From Rhodovulum sp. 12E13 (GTDB taxonomy: Bacteria; Pseudomonadota; Alphaproteobacteria; Rhodobacterales; Rhodobacteraceae), in NCBI RefSeq assembly GCF_003340565.1, contig NZ_QPLK01000005.1, forward strand, positions 186,001 through 250,000: a stretch of DNA of 64,000 nt, read 5' to 3'. The translations under genes were made by a program, and so were the position numbers. The notes under the pieces were generated by a model. It saw nothing but the letters and a program-made list of their open reading frames with translations, ran no database searches and had not been told where the DNA came from. This document shows positions 49,023 through 58,084 of the stretch, in pieces; positions within the stretch are counted from its first letter, which is position 1; every line of letters starts with the position of its first letter.

Positions 49023-50708
49023 ATGGACACCGCGACCGGCGATCCGCAGACCGGCGACACGCACCCCCCGGCCCGCTGGTGGCATGCCGCGACCGGCTAC
49101 CAGGTCTATCCCCGCAGCTTCGCCGACAGCGACGGCGACGGCATGGGCGACCTCGCCGGCATCGCGGGCAAGCTCGACCACCTCGCCGATCTCGGCATCG
49201 GGTTCATATGGCTGTCGCCGGTCTATGCCTCGCCGATGGCCGACAACGGCTACGACATCTCGGATTACCGCGACATCGCCCCCGAGTTCGGCACGCTCGC
49301 CGATTTCGACCGGCTGGTGGCGCAGGCCCGCGCCCGCGGCATCGGCATCGTGATGGACCTCGTGGTCAATCATTGCTCGGCCGCGCACCCGTGGTTCCGG
49401 GCCGCCCGTTCGAGCCGCGACGCGCCCGAGCACGACTGGTTCATCTGGCGCGACCCGGCGCCGGGCGGCGGCCCCCCGGACGACCAGCGCGCGGTCTTCG
49501 GCGGGCCGGCGTGGCTCTGGGTGCCCGAGGTCGGCCGCTACTGCTACTGCCATTTCAGCCCCGGGCAGGTCGACCTCAACTGGGACGCGCCCGCGCTCCG
49601 CGCCGAGATCCACGACATGATGCGCTGGTGGGTCGGCCGGGGCATCGCCGGCTTCCGGATGGACGTGATCAGCCTCATCGGCAAGGATGTCGACGCCCGG
49701 ATCTACGAAGAGGGGCCGCGCCTGCACGCCTATCTGCAGGAGATGCACCGCGAGGTGCTGGCCGGCCGCGACCTGCTGACCATCGGCGAGAGCTGGGGGG
49801 TCAGCCGCGACACCGCGCTGCTCTATTGCGGCCGCGACCGGGGGGAGCTCGACATGGTGTTCCAGTTCACCCACATCCTCGAAGGGTGGGACGAGGTGCT
49901 GGGCAAGTGGCGCCCCAAACCCTTCGATCTCGTCGCCTTCAAGCGCGTGATGGACGACTGGCAGGAGACGCTGGCCGACGACGGCTGGAACGCGCTGTTC
50001 CTCTCCAACCACGACCTGCCCCGGCAGGTGTCGCGCTACGGCTCTGAGCGGTATCGCAAGGACAGCGCCAAGGCGCTCGCCACCGCGCTGCACCTGATGA
50101 AGGGCACGCCCTTCGTCTACCAGGGCGAGGAGATCGGCATGACCAATGCCGGCTTCACCCGGATCGACCAGTATCGCGACCTCGAGACGCTCGGCCACTA
50201 TTCCGAGCAGATCGCAGGGGGGGTCGAGCCCGCCGAGTTCCTCGAGGGCGCCGCCCGCGTCAGCCGCGACAATTCCCGCACGCCGATGCAGTGGGACGGA
50301 GGCGAGAACGCGGGCTTCACCACCGGCACGCCGTGGATCGGGCTCGCCCTGGGCTGGCCCGAGGTGAACGTGGCCGCCGACCGGGCCGATCCGGGCGGCG
50401 TCTTCTCCCATTACCGGCACCTGATCGCCCTGCGGAAGGAGCGGCCCATTGTCGTGCATGGCCGCTACCGCCCCTTCCTGCGCGACCACGCCCGGGTCAT
50501 GGCCTATACGCGGTCGCTCGGGGCCGAGGTTCTGGCGGTGATCGCCAACCTCTCGGAAGAGCCCTGCACCGTCGATCTGCCCGCGCCGATGCGGGTCTCG
50601 GGCGAAGTGCTGGTGGCGACCCACGGGATGCGCGACCTCGCCTCGGAGCAGCTGGCGCTCGCGCCCTACGAGGCTCTGGCGGTGCTGGCGGCAGAGGGGC
50701 CAGGGTGA
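49023..50708 (+). CDS. GH13 alpha-glucosidase
   Basis: Hydrolyses (or transfers) alpha-glucosyl units; the 561-aa length and motifs match the oligo-1,6-glucosidase/alpha-glucosidase group. Region I is LVVNHCSAAH, the nucleophile aspartate is in GFRMDVISLIG, acid/base glutamate in TIGESWG and the third acid in LSNHDLPRQ. No signal peptide, so cytoplasmic, acting on imported oligosaccharides. Start after GAGGAG at 49023. No sugar ABC transporter is adjacent. Confidence 0.93.
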   Translation: MDTATGDPQTGDTHPPARWWHAATGYQVYPRSFADSDGDGMGDLAGIAGKLDHLADLGIGFIWLSPVYASPMADNGYDISDYRDIAPEFGTLADFDRLVAQARARGIGIVMDLVVNHCSAAHPWFRAARSSRDAPEHDWFIWRDPAPGGGPPDDQRAVFGGPAWLWVPEVGRYCYCHFSPGQVDLNWDAPALRAEIHDMMRWWVGRGIAGFRMDVISLIGKDVDARIYEEGPRLHAYLQEMHREVLAGRDLLTIGESWGVSRDTALLYCGRDRGELDMVFQFTHILEGWDEVLGKWRPKPFDLVAFKRVMDDWQETLADDGWNALFLSNHDLPRQVSRYGSERYRKDSAKALATALHLMKGTPFVYQGEEIGMTNAGFTRIDQYRDLETLGHYSEQIAGGVEPAEFLEGAARVSRDNSRTPMQWDGGENAGFTTGTPWIGLALGWPEVNVAADRADPGGVFSHYRHLIALRKERPIVVHGRYRPFLRDHARVMAYTRSLGAEVLAVIANLSEEPCTVDLPAPMRVSGEVLVATHGMRDLASEQLALAPYEALAVLAAEGPG

Positions 50709-50715
50709 CCCGTGC

Positions 50716-51477
50716 TCAGCGCGGCTGCATGCGCAGCGCGCCGTCGAGGCGGATCACCTCGCCGTTCAGGTAGTCACTCTCGAGGCAGAAGCGCACGGCG
50801 GCGGCGAACTCTTCCGGCTCGCCGAGACGGGCGGGAAAGGGCACCTGCGCGCCGAGGCTCGCCCGAGCCTCTTCCGGCAGACCGGCGAGCATCGGCGTGC
50901 GGAAGAGGCCGGGGGCGATGGCATTGACGCGCAGGCCCGAGCGGGCGAATTCGCGCGCCGCCGGCAGGGTCATCGAGACCACGCCGCCCTTCGAGGCGGC
51001 ATAGGCGGCCTGACCGACCTGGCCCTCGTAGGCGGCGACCGACGCGGTGTTGACGATCGCCCCGCGCACGCCGCCCTCCAGCGGGTCGAGCGCGAGGATG
51101 CGCTCCGCGGCGAGGCGCATCACGTTGAACGTTCCGGTCAGGTTGACGGCGAGCACCTGCTCGAACGTCTCGAGCGGGTGCGGCCCGTCGCGGCCGACGA
51201 TCTTCGCCGGTGGCGCGATGCCCGCGCAGTTGACCGCGATGCGCGGGGCCTCGCCGCCCTCTGCCGCGCGGTCGAGGGCACGGGCGACGTCGGCCTCCGA
51301 CGTGACGTCGCCGGCGGCGGCGCGCGCTCCGGTGTCGGCCGCGAGGCTCTCGGCCGCGGCGCCGTCGCGGTCGAGGATCGTCACGCGCGCACCCGCGCCG
51401 GCCAGCATCCGCGCCACTGCCGCGCCGAGCCCCGAGGCTCCGCCGGTGACCAGCGCGCCGCATCCCTCGATCCGCAT
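50716..51477 (-). CDS. SDR-family NAD(P)-dependent dehydrogenase (3-hydroxyacyl-CoA dehydrogenase type 2-like)
   Basis: The 253-aa enzyme has TGGASGLGAAVAR at residues 11-23, NCAG, serine in NTASVAAYEGQ, and an intact YAASK catalytic motif. GRA-like FLESDYLNGEVIRLDGALRM-type ending fits the HSD17B10/3-hydroxyacyl-CoA dehydrogenase group. It lies immediately after the convergent glucosidase gene. Co-orientation with acyl-CoA-type metabolism nearby is suggestive only. Confidence 0.87.
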   Translation of the reverse strand: MRIEGCGALVTGGASGLGAAVARMLAGAGARVTILDRDGAAAESLAADTGARAAAGDVTSEADVARALDRAAEGGEAPRIAVNCAGIAPPAKIVGRDGPHPLETFEQVLAVNLTGTFNVMRLAAERILALDPLEGGVRGAIVNTASVAAYEGQVGQAAYAASKGGVVSMTLPAAREFARSGLRVNAIAPGLFRTPMLAGLPEEARASLGAQVPFPARLGEPEEFAAAVRFCLESDYLNGEVIRLDGALRMQPR

Positions 51478-51543
51478 CGCTCTCCCTCCGCTGTCGCTCG
51501 GGCGCCGTTGTCGGTCAGCCGGCCGCTTCGGGCAAGGGGGCGC

Positions 51544-52854
51544 TCAGAGCAGCGCGCCCGGCAGGGCGAGCGAGATCGGCGGAAACGCGATCAGCAGCGC
51601 CACGATCACGACCTCGCAGGCGAGGAACCAGCCGCAGCCGCGAAAGATCGTGCCGAGGGGCAGGGCCTCGCCCGCCGCGCCCCTGACGACATAGACCTGG
51701 AAGCCGACGGGCGGGGTGAGCAGCCCGATCTCGACGAACTTGACCACAAGCACGCCCAGCCAGACCGGATCTAGCCCCGCCGCGGTGGCGATCGGGCCGA
51801 AGACGGGGATGGTGATCAGCATGATCCCGATCGGGTCGAGGAACATGCCGAGCACGAGGTAGACCCCCGCCATCGCCGCGATCAGGAACAGGGGGTCGTC
51901 GGCCCAGGGGCCCACCGCGTCGGCGAGCGCCGCGCCGATGCCGGCCAGCGCGAGAAAGCGCGTGAACAGGATCGCGCCCACCGCGACGAAGAAGATCTGT
52001 GCCGTCGTCGTCACCGCGTCGCGCAGGCTGTCGCCCAGGCCCCGCCATCCCAGCCGGCGCTGCGCCACGGCCAGCGCGAGCGCCAGCGCCGCGCCGGCCG
52101 CGCCCGCCTCGGTCGGCGTGACGAGACCGCCGTAGAGCGCGCCGATCACGCCCGCCATCAGCGCCGCGAGCGGCCAGACGCGCGCGGTCGCGCGCCGCCG
52201 TTCCTGCAGGTGACGGGGGTTTGGCGGCAGGGGCGGGGCGAGGGCCGGGTTCAGCCGGCAGCGCGCCACGATCATCGCGGTGTACGCCGCGGCGGTCAGC
52301 AGGCCTGGCAGCAGCCCCGCCATCAGCAGCGCCGCGATCGAGACCTCGGCGAAGACGCCGTAGAGCACGAACATCACCGAGGGCGGGATCAGCGCGGCGA
52401 GCGTGCCGGCCGAGGCGACGACGCCCGCGGCGAGGCTGCGGTCGTAGCCATGGCGCAACATCTCGGGCACGGCGAGGCGGGTCATCGCGGCCGATGCCGC
52501 GAGGCTCGACCCGCTGGCCGCCCCGAAGCCTGCTGCCGCGAGGTTGGCCGAGACGGCGAGGCCCCCCGGCACCGGGGCGAGCCACAGGCGGGCGGCGTCG
52601 AACAGGTCGGTCGCCATGCCGGCGCGGGTGACGACCGCCCCCATGAGCAGGAACATCGGGATCGCCGTCAGCTCCCAGCTGGCGGCAACCTGGAAGGGCA
52701 CGGCCCGCAGCACCGACAGCGCCGCATCGACGCTGGCCAGATGCGCGAAGCCCGCGAGCGCGACGATGCCGAGCGCCGCCCCGACGGGCATGCCCGCCGC
52801 GAGCAGGCCGAGCAGGGCGGCGATGGCGGCCGCCGCGATCAGCCCTGTCGTCAT
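51544..52854 (-). CDS. dctM: TRAP transporter large permease (DctM)
   Basis: Twelve-segment membrane subunit of a tripartite ATP-independent periplasmic transporter. The 436-aa length is standard. Landmarks are AAGFGAASGSSLAASAAMTR, ASAGTLAALIPPSVMFVLYG and GMFLDPIGIMLITIP. It overlaps dctQ by 4 bp (ATGA). The frame is open far upstream through dctQ and dctP in another register, which is a GC artefact. Confidence 0.93.
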   Translation of the reverse strand: MTTGLIAAAAIAALLGLLAAGMPVGAALGIVALAGFAHLASVDAALSVLRAVPFQVAASWELTAIPMFLLMGAVVTRAGMATDLFDAARLWLAPVPGGLAVSANLAAAGFGAASGSSLAASAAMTRLAVPEMLRHGYDRSLAAGVVASAGTLAALIPPSVMFVLYGVFAEVSIAALLMAGLLPGLLTAAAYTAMIVARCRLNPALAPPLPPNPRHLQERRRATARVWPLAALMAGVIGALYGGLVTPTEAGAAGAALALALAVAQRRLGWRGLGDSLRDAVTTTAQIFFVAVGAILFTRFLALAGIGAALADAVGPWADDPLFLIAAMAGVYLVLGMFLDPIGIMLITIPVFGPIATAAGLDPVWLGVLVVKFVEIGLLTPPVGFQVYVVRGAAGEALPLGTIFRGCGWFLACEVVIVALLIAFPPISLALPGALL

Positions 52855-53387
52855 CGGCGCGGCGCCCCGGCCCGCGGCGCGGGCGACTGGCCCGCCGCGG
52901 CCAATCCGCGTGCCCCGCGCAGGGCGGGGCCGGCGAGCGCCACGAAGACCCAGAGCGCGGCGAGACCGGCGGCCACGGGCAGCAGCCAGCGCGACGGCCA
53001 GACCGGCAGGTAGAGGGCACCCGCCTGCAGCACCTCGCCCCGCGCGGTCTGCCGCAGGGCGTGCAGCCCCGTCTGCCAGGCCATCAGCCCCAGATACCCG
53101 AGGACGACGAGCCGCACGGCCGTATCGACCCAGGCGCGCGGGCCTGCGGGCAGGAGGCGCACGACCAAGTCGGCGCGGAGCTGCCCGTCGGTCTGCGCGA
53201 GGCATGCCCAGGGCAGGCAGACGACGGCGACCATGTACCATGCGGTCACGATCTCGGCCGTCCCCGTGAGCGGCCGACCGAAGAGGGCGCGCCCCGCCAC
53301 GTCGGCCGTGACATGAGCCATCATGGCGAAGGCGGCGAGGCAGGCCAGCCGGAGGGCGGCGTGCGTGGCGAAACGCGGCAGGTGCAT
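52851..53387 (-). CDS. dctQ: TRAP transporter small permease (DctQ)
   Basis: The 178-aa protein has four hydrophobic segments, with the family motif FGRPLTGTAEIVTAWYM near residues 36-52 and LPWACLAQTDGQLRADL. It is the small membrane partner of DctM. It lies 21 bp after dctP and overlaps dctM by 4 bp. Confidence 0.9.
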   Translation of the reverse strand: MHLPRFATHAALRLACLAAFAMMAHVTADVAGRALFGRPLTGTAEIVTAWYMVAVVCLPWACLAQTDGQLRADLVVRLLPAGPRAWVDTAVRLVVLGYLGLMAWQTGLHALRQTARGEVLQAGALYLPVWPSRWLLPVAAGLAALWVFVALAGPALRGARGLAAAGQSPAPRAGAPRR

Positions 53388-53408
53388 GGGGGCGAGGTCC
53401 GTACCGGC

Positions 53409-54551
53409 TCAGAGCGCGCCAGGGTCGACGCGGGAAAAGATCCGCTCCCAGTAGAGGGCGGTCAGCTCCGCGACCGTCTCCACCCCGTCGGTCAGCACCT
53501 TCCACTCGTCGAAATTGGCGCGGTAGGTGGCGATGATCTCGCCCGGTGCCTCGACCCCATGCGCCTCGGCCGCCGCGATCACGGCATCGTCCTGCGCGGC
53601 GACGAAGCCCTCCATCAGCGCCGCGAAGCCGCCGGGATCGGCGGCGGCGACCACCTGCATGCCATGCTCGGCCTCGGCCCAGCCCAGCGTCTCGTGCGTT
53701 TCGCGGGTGAACTGGCCCAGCGCCTGCTCGGCCGAGACCTGCGCCCCCTTGCGCAGGTGCAGCGCGCGCTCGTCGTCGTTCAGCGAGAGCCAGGCGTCGC
53801 GGTTCATCAGCCAGCCGGTGGCCGGCCCGGTCATGCCCATCGGGTAGGCGGTGTGGTGGGTCAGGAAATCGGCATAGCCGAACGAGCGATACCAGTTGGC
53901 CACGCCGAACACGCAGTCGATGCCGCCGGTCTGCAGCAGCGTCACCGCCTCGACCAGCGTGGCGGCCACGGGAACAGCGCCCGCCGTCTCCATCAGGCGC
54001 ACGTTGCCGCCCACGGCGCGCACCCGCAGGCCCGCGAGGTCGCCCACCGTCGCCACCGGCCGGGTGCAGCCGAGATGGTAGGGCGCCGTGGCCCACCCCG
54101 CGACCGGCACGATGTTCAGGGCGCGCAGTTCCTCGAGGCAGGCAGGGCAGTCGACCAGCATCGTCTGCAGCGCGGCGCCGGTGGCGGCCAGAGTCTCTTC
54201 CCCCGGCAGCACGGTCTGGTAGAGCACGTTGAGCGTGGGCACGACCGAGGGCACGTAGCTGGGAATGCCCATGCCGCCCTGCACGAGGCCCGATTCGAGC
54301 GCGTCCCACGTATCGACGGGGCCGACGAGCTGGCCGCCCGGCACCAGCCGCCAGCGCACATCCGAGTCCGCGGCGATCCCGTCGAAGGCGCGGGGCAGGG
54401 TGACGCGATTGGTGTATTCCGCCTGCGGCAGCCACGAGCCGTAGACGAGATCGCGCGCGGCGGCGGGTGCCGGGGCGACCGCAACGGTCGTGACGGACAG
54501 GACGATGGCGGCTGCGCCCGCGCGCGCGGCGCGGCTCAGTCGTGCGAACAT
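53409..54551 (-). CDS. dctP: TRAP transporter substrate-binding protein (DctP)
   Basis: Periplasmic receptor of 380 aa with signal peptide (residues 1-32, ending APAAA). The conserved DctP pattern GLRVRAVGGNVRLMETAGAVP at about residues 172-192 is present, given here as GLRVRAVGG and LMETAGAVP, with TLVEAVTLLQTGGIDCVFG after it. The ligand cannot be told. First gene of the dctPQM operon. Confidence 0.92.
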   Translation of the reverse strand: MFARLSRAARAGAAAIVLSVTTVAVAPAPAAARDLVYGSWLPQAEYTNRVTLPRAFDGIAADSDVRWRLVPGGQLVGPVDTWDALESGLVQGGMGIPSYVPSVVPTLNVLYQTVLPGEETLAATGAALQTMLVDCPACLEELRALNIVPVAGWATAPYHLGCTRPVATVGDLAGLRVRAVGGNVRLMETAGAVPVAATLVEAVTLLQTGGIDCVFGVANWYRSFGYADFLTHHTAYPMGMTGPATGWLMNRDAWLSLNDDERALHLRKGAQVSAEQALGQFTRETHETLGWAEAEHGMQVVAAADPGGFAALMEGFVAAQDDAVIAAAEAHGVEAPGEIIATYRANFDEWKVLTDGVETVAELTALYWERIFSRVDPGAL

Positions 54552-54579
54552 GGTGACAGGCTCCTCGGGTCAGGCGTGG

Positions 54580-54602
54580 GGCAGGGCGCCGAGGCGCCTG
54601 CC
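54580..54602 (-). terminator. GC hairpin between tauE-like gene and dctP
   Basis: GGCAGGGCGCC (54580-54590) pairs with GGCGCCTGCC (54593-54602) with one bulged base and a 2-base loop. It lies downstream of the TauE/SafE gene and just before dctP, so may separate the two transcripts. No T-tract. Confidence 0.42.
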
Positions 54603-54670
54603 TTGCCTGCGCAGACTGGCCCGATTACCGTTAACGCCGGGTTCCCGTCCGGCCGTCCGCCGCTGCTTTC

Positions 54671-55408
54671 TCAGGTTGCCGCCGCCCAGATCAGCCGCAG
54701 GGCTATGGCGGCGAGGATCGCGAGGATCACGCGGTCGAACGTGGCGCGCGAGATCCGCCGCGCGAGGGCCTGCCCCACCGGGATGCCGGCGAAGAGCGGC
54801 AGTACCGCCAGCGCCGACAGCGCCAGCCGCTCGGGCGTCAGCACCCCCAGCGCCCAGAGCGTGGGGATCTGCACCGCCGACACCGCAGTGAAAAAGACCG
54901 AGACGGTCGCGATGAAGGCCAGCCGCTCCAGCCGCATCGCCGACAGGAAGGTGAGCGAGATCGGGGCCGACAGGCCCCCTGCGCCCTGCAGCAGGCCGCC
55001 CACTATCCCCATCGGCGCGACGAGGCGATGCGCCGTCGCGCGGGCCAGCGCCCAGCTCGGCCGCGCCAGCCGCACGCCGATATAGACCAGCACGAGCGCG
55101 CCCACCGTCGCCATCAGAGCCTCGCCCGGCAGCGTGACGAGCAGAAGGCTGCCCCCCAGCGCGCCGACCGCCCCCGCTCCGGCGAAGGTCGCCGAGAAGC
55201 GGGGCGCCGGGTCGTGGCGGCGAAAGGTCCACGCCTGCCAGACGTTGGAGATCAGGTTGGGCAGGGTGAAGACGGCGACCGCCAGCGGCACGTCGTAGAT
55301 CAGCGCGAGGATGGGCACGCCGAGCAGCGGCGCGCCGGCGCCCACCGCGCCCTTCAGCACCCCGCCCGCGAAGAAGCCGAGCGCGCCCCAGAGAAGACCC
55401 CATTCCAT
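54671..55408 (-). CDS. TauE/SafE-family membrane permease
   Basis: The 245-aa protein has about eight hydrophobic segments and the family's GxxxGxxxGxGGAPLL-like start (GGVLKGAVGAGAPLLGVPIL at residues 16-35) plus GGLLQGAGGLSAPI midway. TauE/SafE proteins often export or import sulfite, sulfoacetate or similar anions. The start ATG at 55408 gives a normal length; the reading frame is open far upstream without domain content. Confidence 0.88.
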   Translation of the reverse strand: MEWGLLWGALGFFAGGVLKGAVGAGAPLLGVPILALIYDVPLAVAVFTLPNLISNVWQAWTFRRHDPAPRFSATFAGAGAVGALGGSLLLVTLPGEALMATVGALVLVYIGVRLARPSWALARATAHRLVAPMGIVGGLLQGAGGLSAPISLTFLSAMRLERLAFIATVSVFFTAVSAVQIPTLWALGVLTPERLALSALAVLPLFAGIPVGQALARRISRATFDRVILAILAAIALRLIWAAAT

Positions 55409-55474
55409 GACCGGCCTCTCCGCCCGCTGGCGCGAAAGGTCAAGCTCCCGGCCACGCGGGCGACTCGCTCCCCA

Positions 55475-55497
55475 CTTGTTGCCGTAACGGAAACAAG
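55475..55497. promoter_or_regulatory. 23-bp near-palindrome in the divergent TauE / ATP-grasp gap
   Basis: Arms CTTGTTGCCGT (55475-55485) and ACGGAAACAAG (55487-55497) around a central A; only one base pair mismatches. It sits 67 bp before the TauE start and about 90 bp before the ATP-grasp start, a plausible operator for a dimeric repressor. The regulator is not known. Confidence 0.55.
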
Positions 55498-55588
55498 CGG
55501 CGCTCTTCAGCGTCAGTGGCGACACTACGGCACGAAAAGACGGCTCGAATCGCCCCGGCACCCTCTCTGTGCATAGAGTGTCGCGCAG

Positions 55589-56935
55589 GTGTTCAAGCGA
55601 AAGTGCCCGATCGTGATCCTGTCCTGCCGCCGCCCGCCGCCGCCTGCGCCCCATGCCGATGCGCGCCGCGGCACCGTTTTGATCCTCGGCAACTTCCGGC
55701 CCACGATCACCCTCGCGCGGCGCCTGTCCGGGCTCGGCTACCGGGTGGCCATGGCGCGCGGGGGCGGCGGCGTCTCGGACAGCTCGCGGGTCATCGACGA
55801 GGTGTGGGAGAACCCCGAGCCGCCCGACGGCCCCGCCTGCTTCGAGGCGCTCGCCCGGCACCTGCGCGCCCGCCCCGATATCGGAATCGTCGTGCCGCTG
55901 TGGGAACCCTTCGTGCTCGGCCTCGCCCATCACCGGCACCTGCTGCCGCAGGACCGGCTCTACGCCACGCCCGACGACGAGATCGTGCGCACCTGCCTCG
56001 ACAAGGTGGGCATGCTCGAGGTCGCCGCCCGTGCCGGCGTGCCCTCGGCCCCGGCGCGCACCGTCGCCACGCCGGAGGAGTTGCGCGAGGCGGCGCGGGC
56101 CATCGGCTTTCCGCTGGTGGTGCGGCCGCTGTCGTCGGAGGCGCCAATCGCCGGGCGCAAGGCGCTCATCGTGCGCGATGCGCCCACATTCGACGCCGCG
56201 CTTGCCCGCTGGCCGGAGGGGCACGACCGGCTGATCGTGCAGCGCTTCGTCAGCGGGCCACGCTACAACGTCGACTTCGCGGCGCAGCGCGGGCGGCCGA
56301 TCCGCATGGTGGCGACGCGCATTCTGGCGACCAACAGCCATGACGGCACGGGCATCGACGTGCACGGCCGGACCGAGCCGCTGCCCGACGATCTGCGCCT
56401 CTATACCGAGCGGATGCTGGCGCATCTTGGCTATCACGGCGTCGGCCTGATGCAGTTCATGGTCGACCGCCCGCGGGGCGAGGTGAGCTTTCTCGAGCTG
56501 AATCCCCGCTTCAACGGCAACACCGCTGTGCCCGAGGCGCATGGCCTCGACCTCGTGCGCCTCGCCGTCGACCTCGCGGCCCACCCCGACCGGGAAGAGG
56601 CCGAGCTGGTCTCGCCCGGCGGTCTGACCCATGCCTGGACCTTCGGCGCCCTGCGCGGCATTGCCGTGTCGCTGGGGACGGGCGCAATGCGGCGCCGCGA
56701 GGTGCCCGGCGCGCTGTGGGCGGCCCTGCGTGCGGCGGTGACCGCCGACTACCACGTCATGTTCCGCTGGTCCGACCCTTGGCCCGGGCCGATGCAGGCG
56801 CTCCGTTCGGCGGGCGCCCCGGGCCGCGCCCTCGCACGGTGGCGCGGCGCCCGCCTGAAGGGCGGACGGCCCGGCGCGGTGCCCGATGCCGGGTCGCACC
56901 CGCAACCGGACGCCCAGCCCGAGATTGCGCGCTGA
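55589..56935 (+). CDS. ATP-grasp domain protein
   Basis: The 448-aa protein resembles the carbamoyl-phosphate synthase/carboxylate-amine ligase ATP-grasp group. After an N-terminal Rossmann-like half (TVLILGNFRPTITLARRL), the ATP-grasp core has GFPLVVRPLSSEAPIAGRKA, VQRFVSGPRYNVDF and the metal-binding FLELNPRFNGN. The likely reaction is ATP-dependent carboxylate-amine or similar ligation; the substrate is unknown. GTG start at 55589 is tentative. Confidence 0.82.
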   Translation: MFKRKCPIVILSCRRPPPPAPHADARRGTVLILGNFRPTITLARRLSGLGYRVAMARGGGGVSDSSRVIDEVWENPEPPDGPACFEALARHLRARPDIGIVVPLWEPFVLGLAHHRHLLPQDRLYATPDDEIVRTCLDKVGMLEVAARAGVPSAPARTVATPEELREAARAIGFPLVVRPLSSEAPIAGRKALIVRDAPTFDAALARWPEGHDRLIVQRFVSGPRYNVDFAAQRGRPIRMVATRILATNSHDGTGIDVHGRTEPLPDDLRLYTERMLAHLGYHGVGLMQFMVDRPRGEVSFLELNPRFNGNTAVPEAHGLDLVRLAVDLAAHPDREEAELVSPGGLTHAWTFGALRGIAVSLGTGAMRRREVPGALWAALRAAVTADYHVMFRWSDPWPGPMQALRSAGAPGRALARWRGARLKGGRPGAVPDAGSHPQPDAQPEIAR

Positions 56936-57211
56936 CCCACGCCCTGGCGTGGGGCCGTCCCCTGCACGGTCGCTTCCCGACTTCGGCTGGCGGCCACCCC
57001 GTCCGACCGGCTCCCGTCGCAGCTCGTCGCACGGGGTGAGACGGCGGCGGGCCTCTTCAGGGAGGGTGACGGGCGGACCGGCGAGATCGGGCCATGGAAG
57101 GATACATTCGGCAGCCTCGCCACGCTGGGCGCCGGGGTGGCGCTCGCCATGGTGCTCGGCCTCCTCGCCGGGCTTGCGGTGGGGTTGCTTTCCCCTGCAC
57201 ATGCGGCTGGG

Positions 57212-58084
57212 CTAGCCGGTGCAGGCCAGCGCCCGCAGCACCTCGGTCACCCCCTGCCACCCCCTCGGCTGCCAGCCCAGGGCGCGCAGGCCGTCGGTGC
57301 GCATGACGCTCACCTGACCGGCATCGGCGCGCTCAGGCAGCGGGCCGGCTGCGCCGGTCAGCGCCGACCATTCCGCCAGAAGATCGCGGCGGTCGAGCAG
57401 GATGTCGGAGCAGTGGAAGACGCCGGGCGAGAGCGCGCCGGGATCGGCCTCGACCAGCAGGCGCACCGAAGCGGCGAGGTCGCCCGCATGCACCTCCGTG
57501 CCCGCGCGGGGGGCGGTGGCCACGCCCCGCGCGAAGGCGTCGAGCACTGGCTGCCACTTGTGCGGCAGGCCGGGCGCCGGCGGGCCATAGACGCCCGTCG
57601 CCCGAAGCGACACGCCGACGAATCCGGGGCCCGAGAGCGCCGCGAGCGCCCGCTCGGCCGCCACCTTCACCTCGCCGTAGAGCGTGTCGGGGCGCGGCTC
57701 CAGCCCCTCGTGCAGCGTCGTGCCCGGCGGCCAGCCGGTGAGGACGGCACGCGAGGACAGGAACACGACGCGCCCCACGCCCGCCGCCCGCGCCGCCTCG
57801 AACAGCCGCACCGTGCCGTCGCGGTTGAGGCGCGCGAAGCCCTCCGGGTCGTCGCCCTCGCCGCCGCGGTAACGGCCCGGCACATGCGAGAAGGCGGCGT
57901 GCACCAGCGCGTCGAGGCCGGCGAGATCGGGCGGGGGGCCGCCCAGCTCGAATGGGCGAGACTCCGCCTCGGCCCGGCGCGACGGGCGGCGGCCGAGGGC
58001 CACCACCCCGTGCCCGGCCGCCAGCAGGCCCGCCGCGATCCAGTGGCCGACCGTGCCCGAGGCGCCGGTGACCCCGACCCTCAT
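57212..58084 (-). CDS. sqdC: NAD-dependent epimerase/reductase, probable SqdC
   Basis: Rossmann-fold extended SDR of 290 aa: MRVGVTGASGTVGHWIAAG at the N-terminus, LSSRAVLTG for the serine and YGEVK as the YxxxK site. It lies after sqdB and the GT8 gene in the order sqdB-sqdD-sqdC known from Rhodobacter sphaeroides, where sqdC loss causes a sulfolipid precursor to build up. I assign SqdC by order and fold, not by residue identity. Starts within the GT8 stop (4-bp overlap). Confidence 0.78.
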   Translation of the reverse strand: MRVGVTGASGTVGHWIAAGLLAAGHGVVALGRRPSRRAEAESRPFELGGPPPDLAGLDALVHAAFSHVPGRYRGGEGDDPEGFARLNRDGTVRLFEAARAAGVGRVVFLSSRAVLTGWPPGTTLHEGLEPRPDTLYGEVKVAAERALAALSGPGFVGVSLRATGVYGPPAPGLPHKWQPVLDAFARGVATAPRAGTEVHAGDLAASVRLLVEADPGALSPGVFHCSDILLDRRDLLAEWSALTGAAGPLPERADAGQVSVMRTDGLRALGWQPRGWQGVTEVLRALACTG

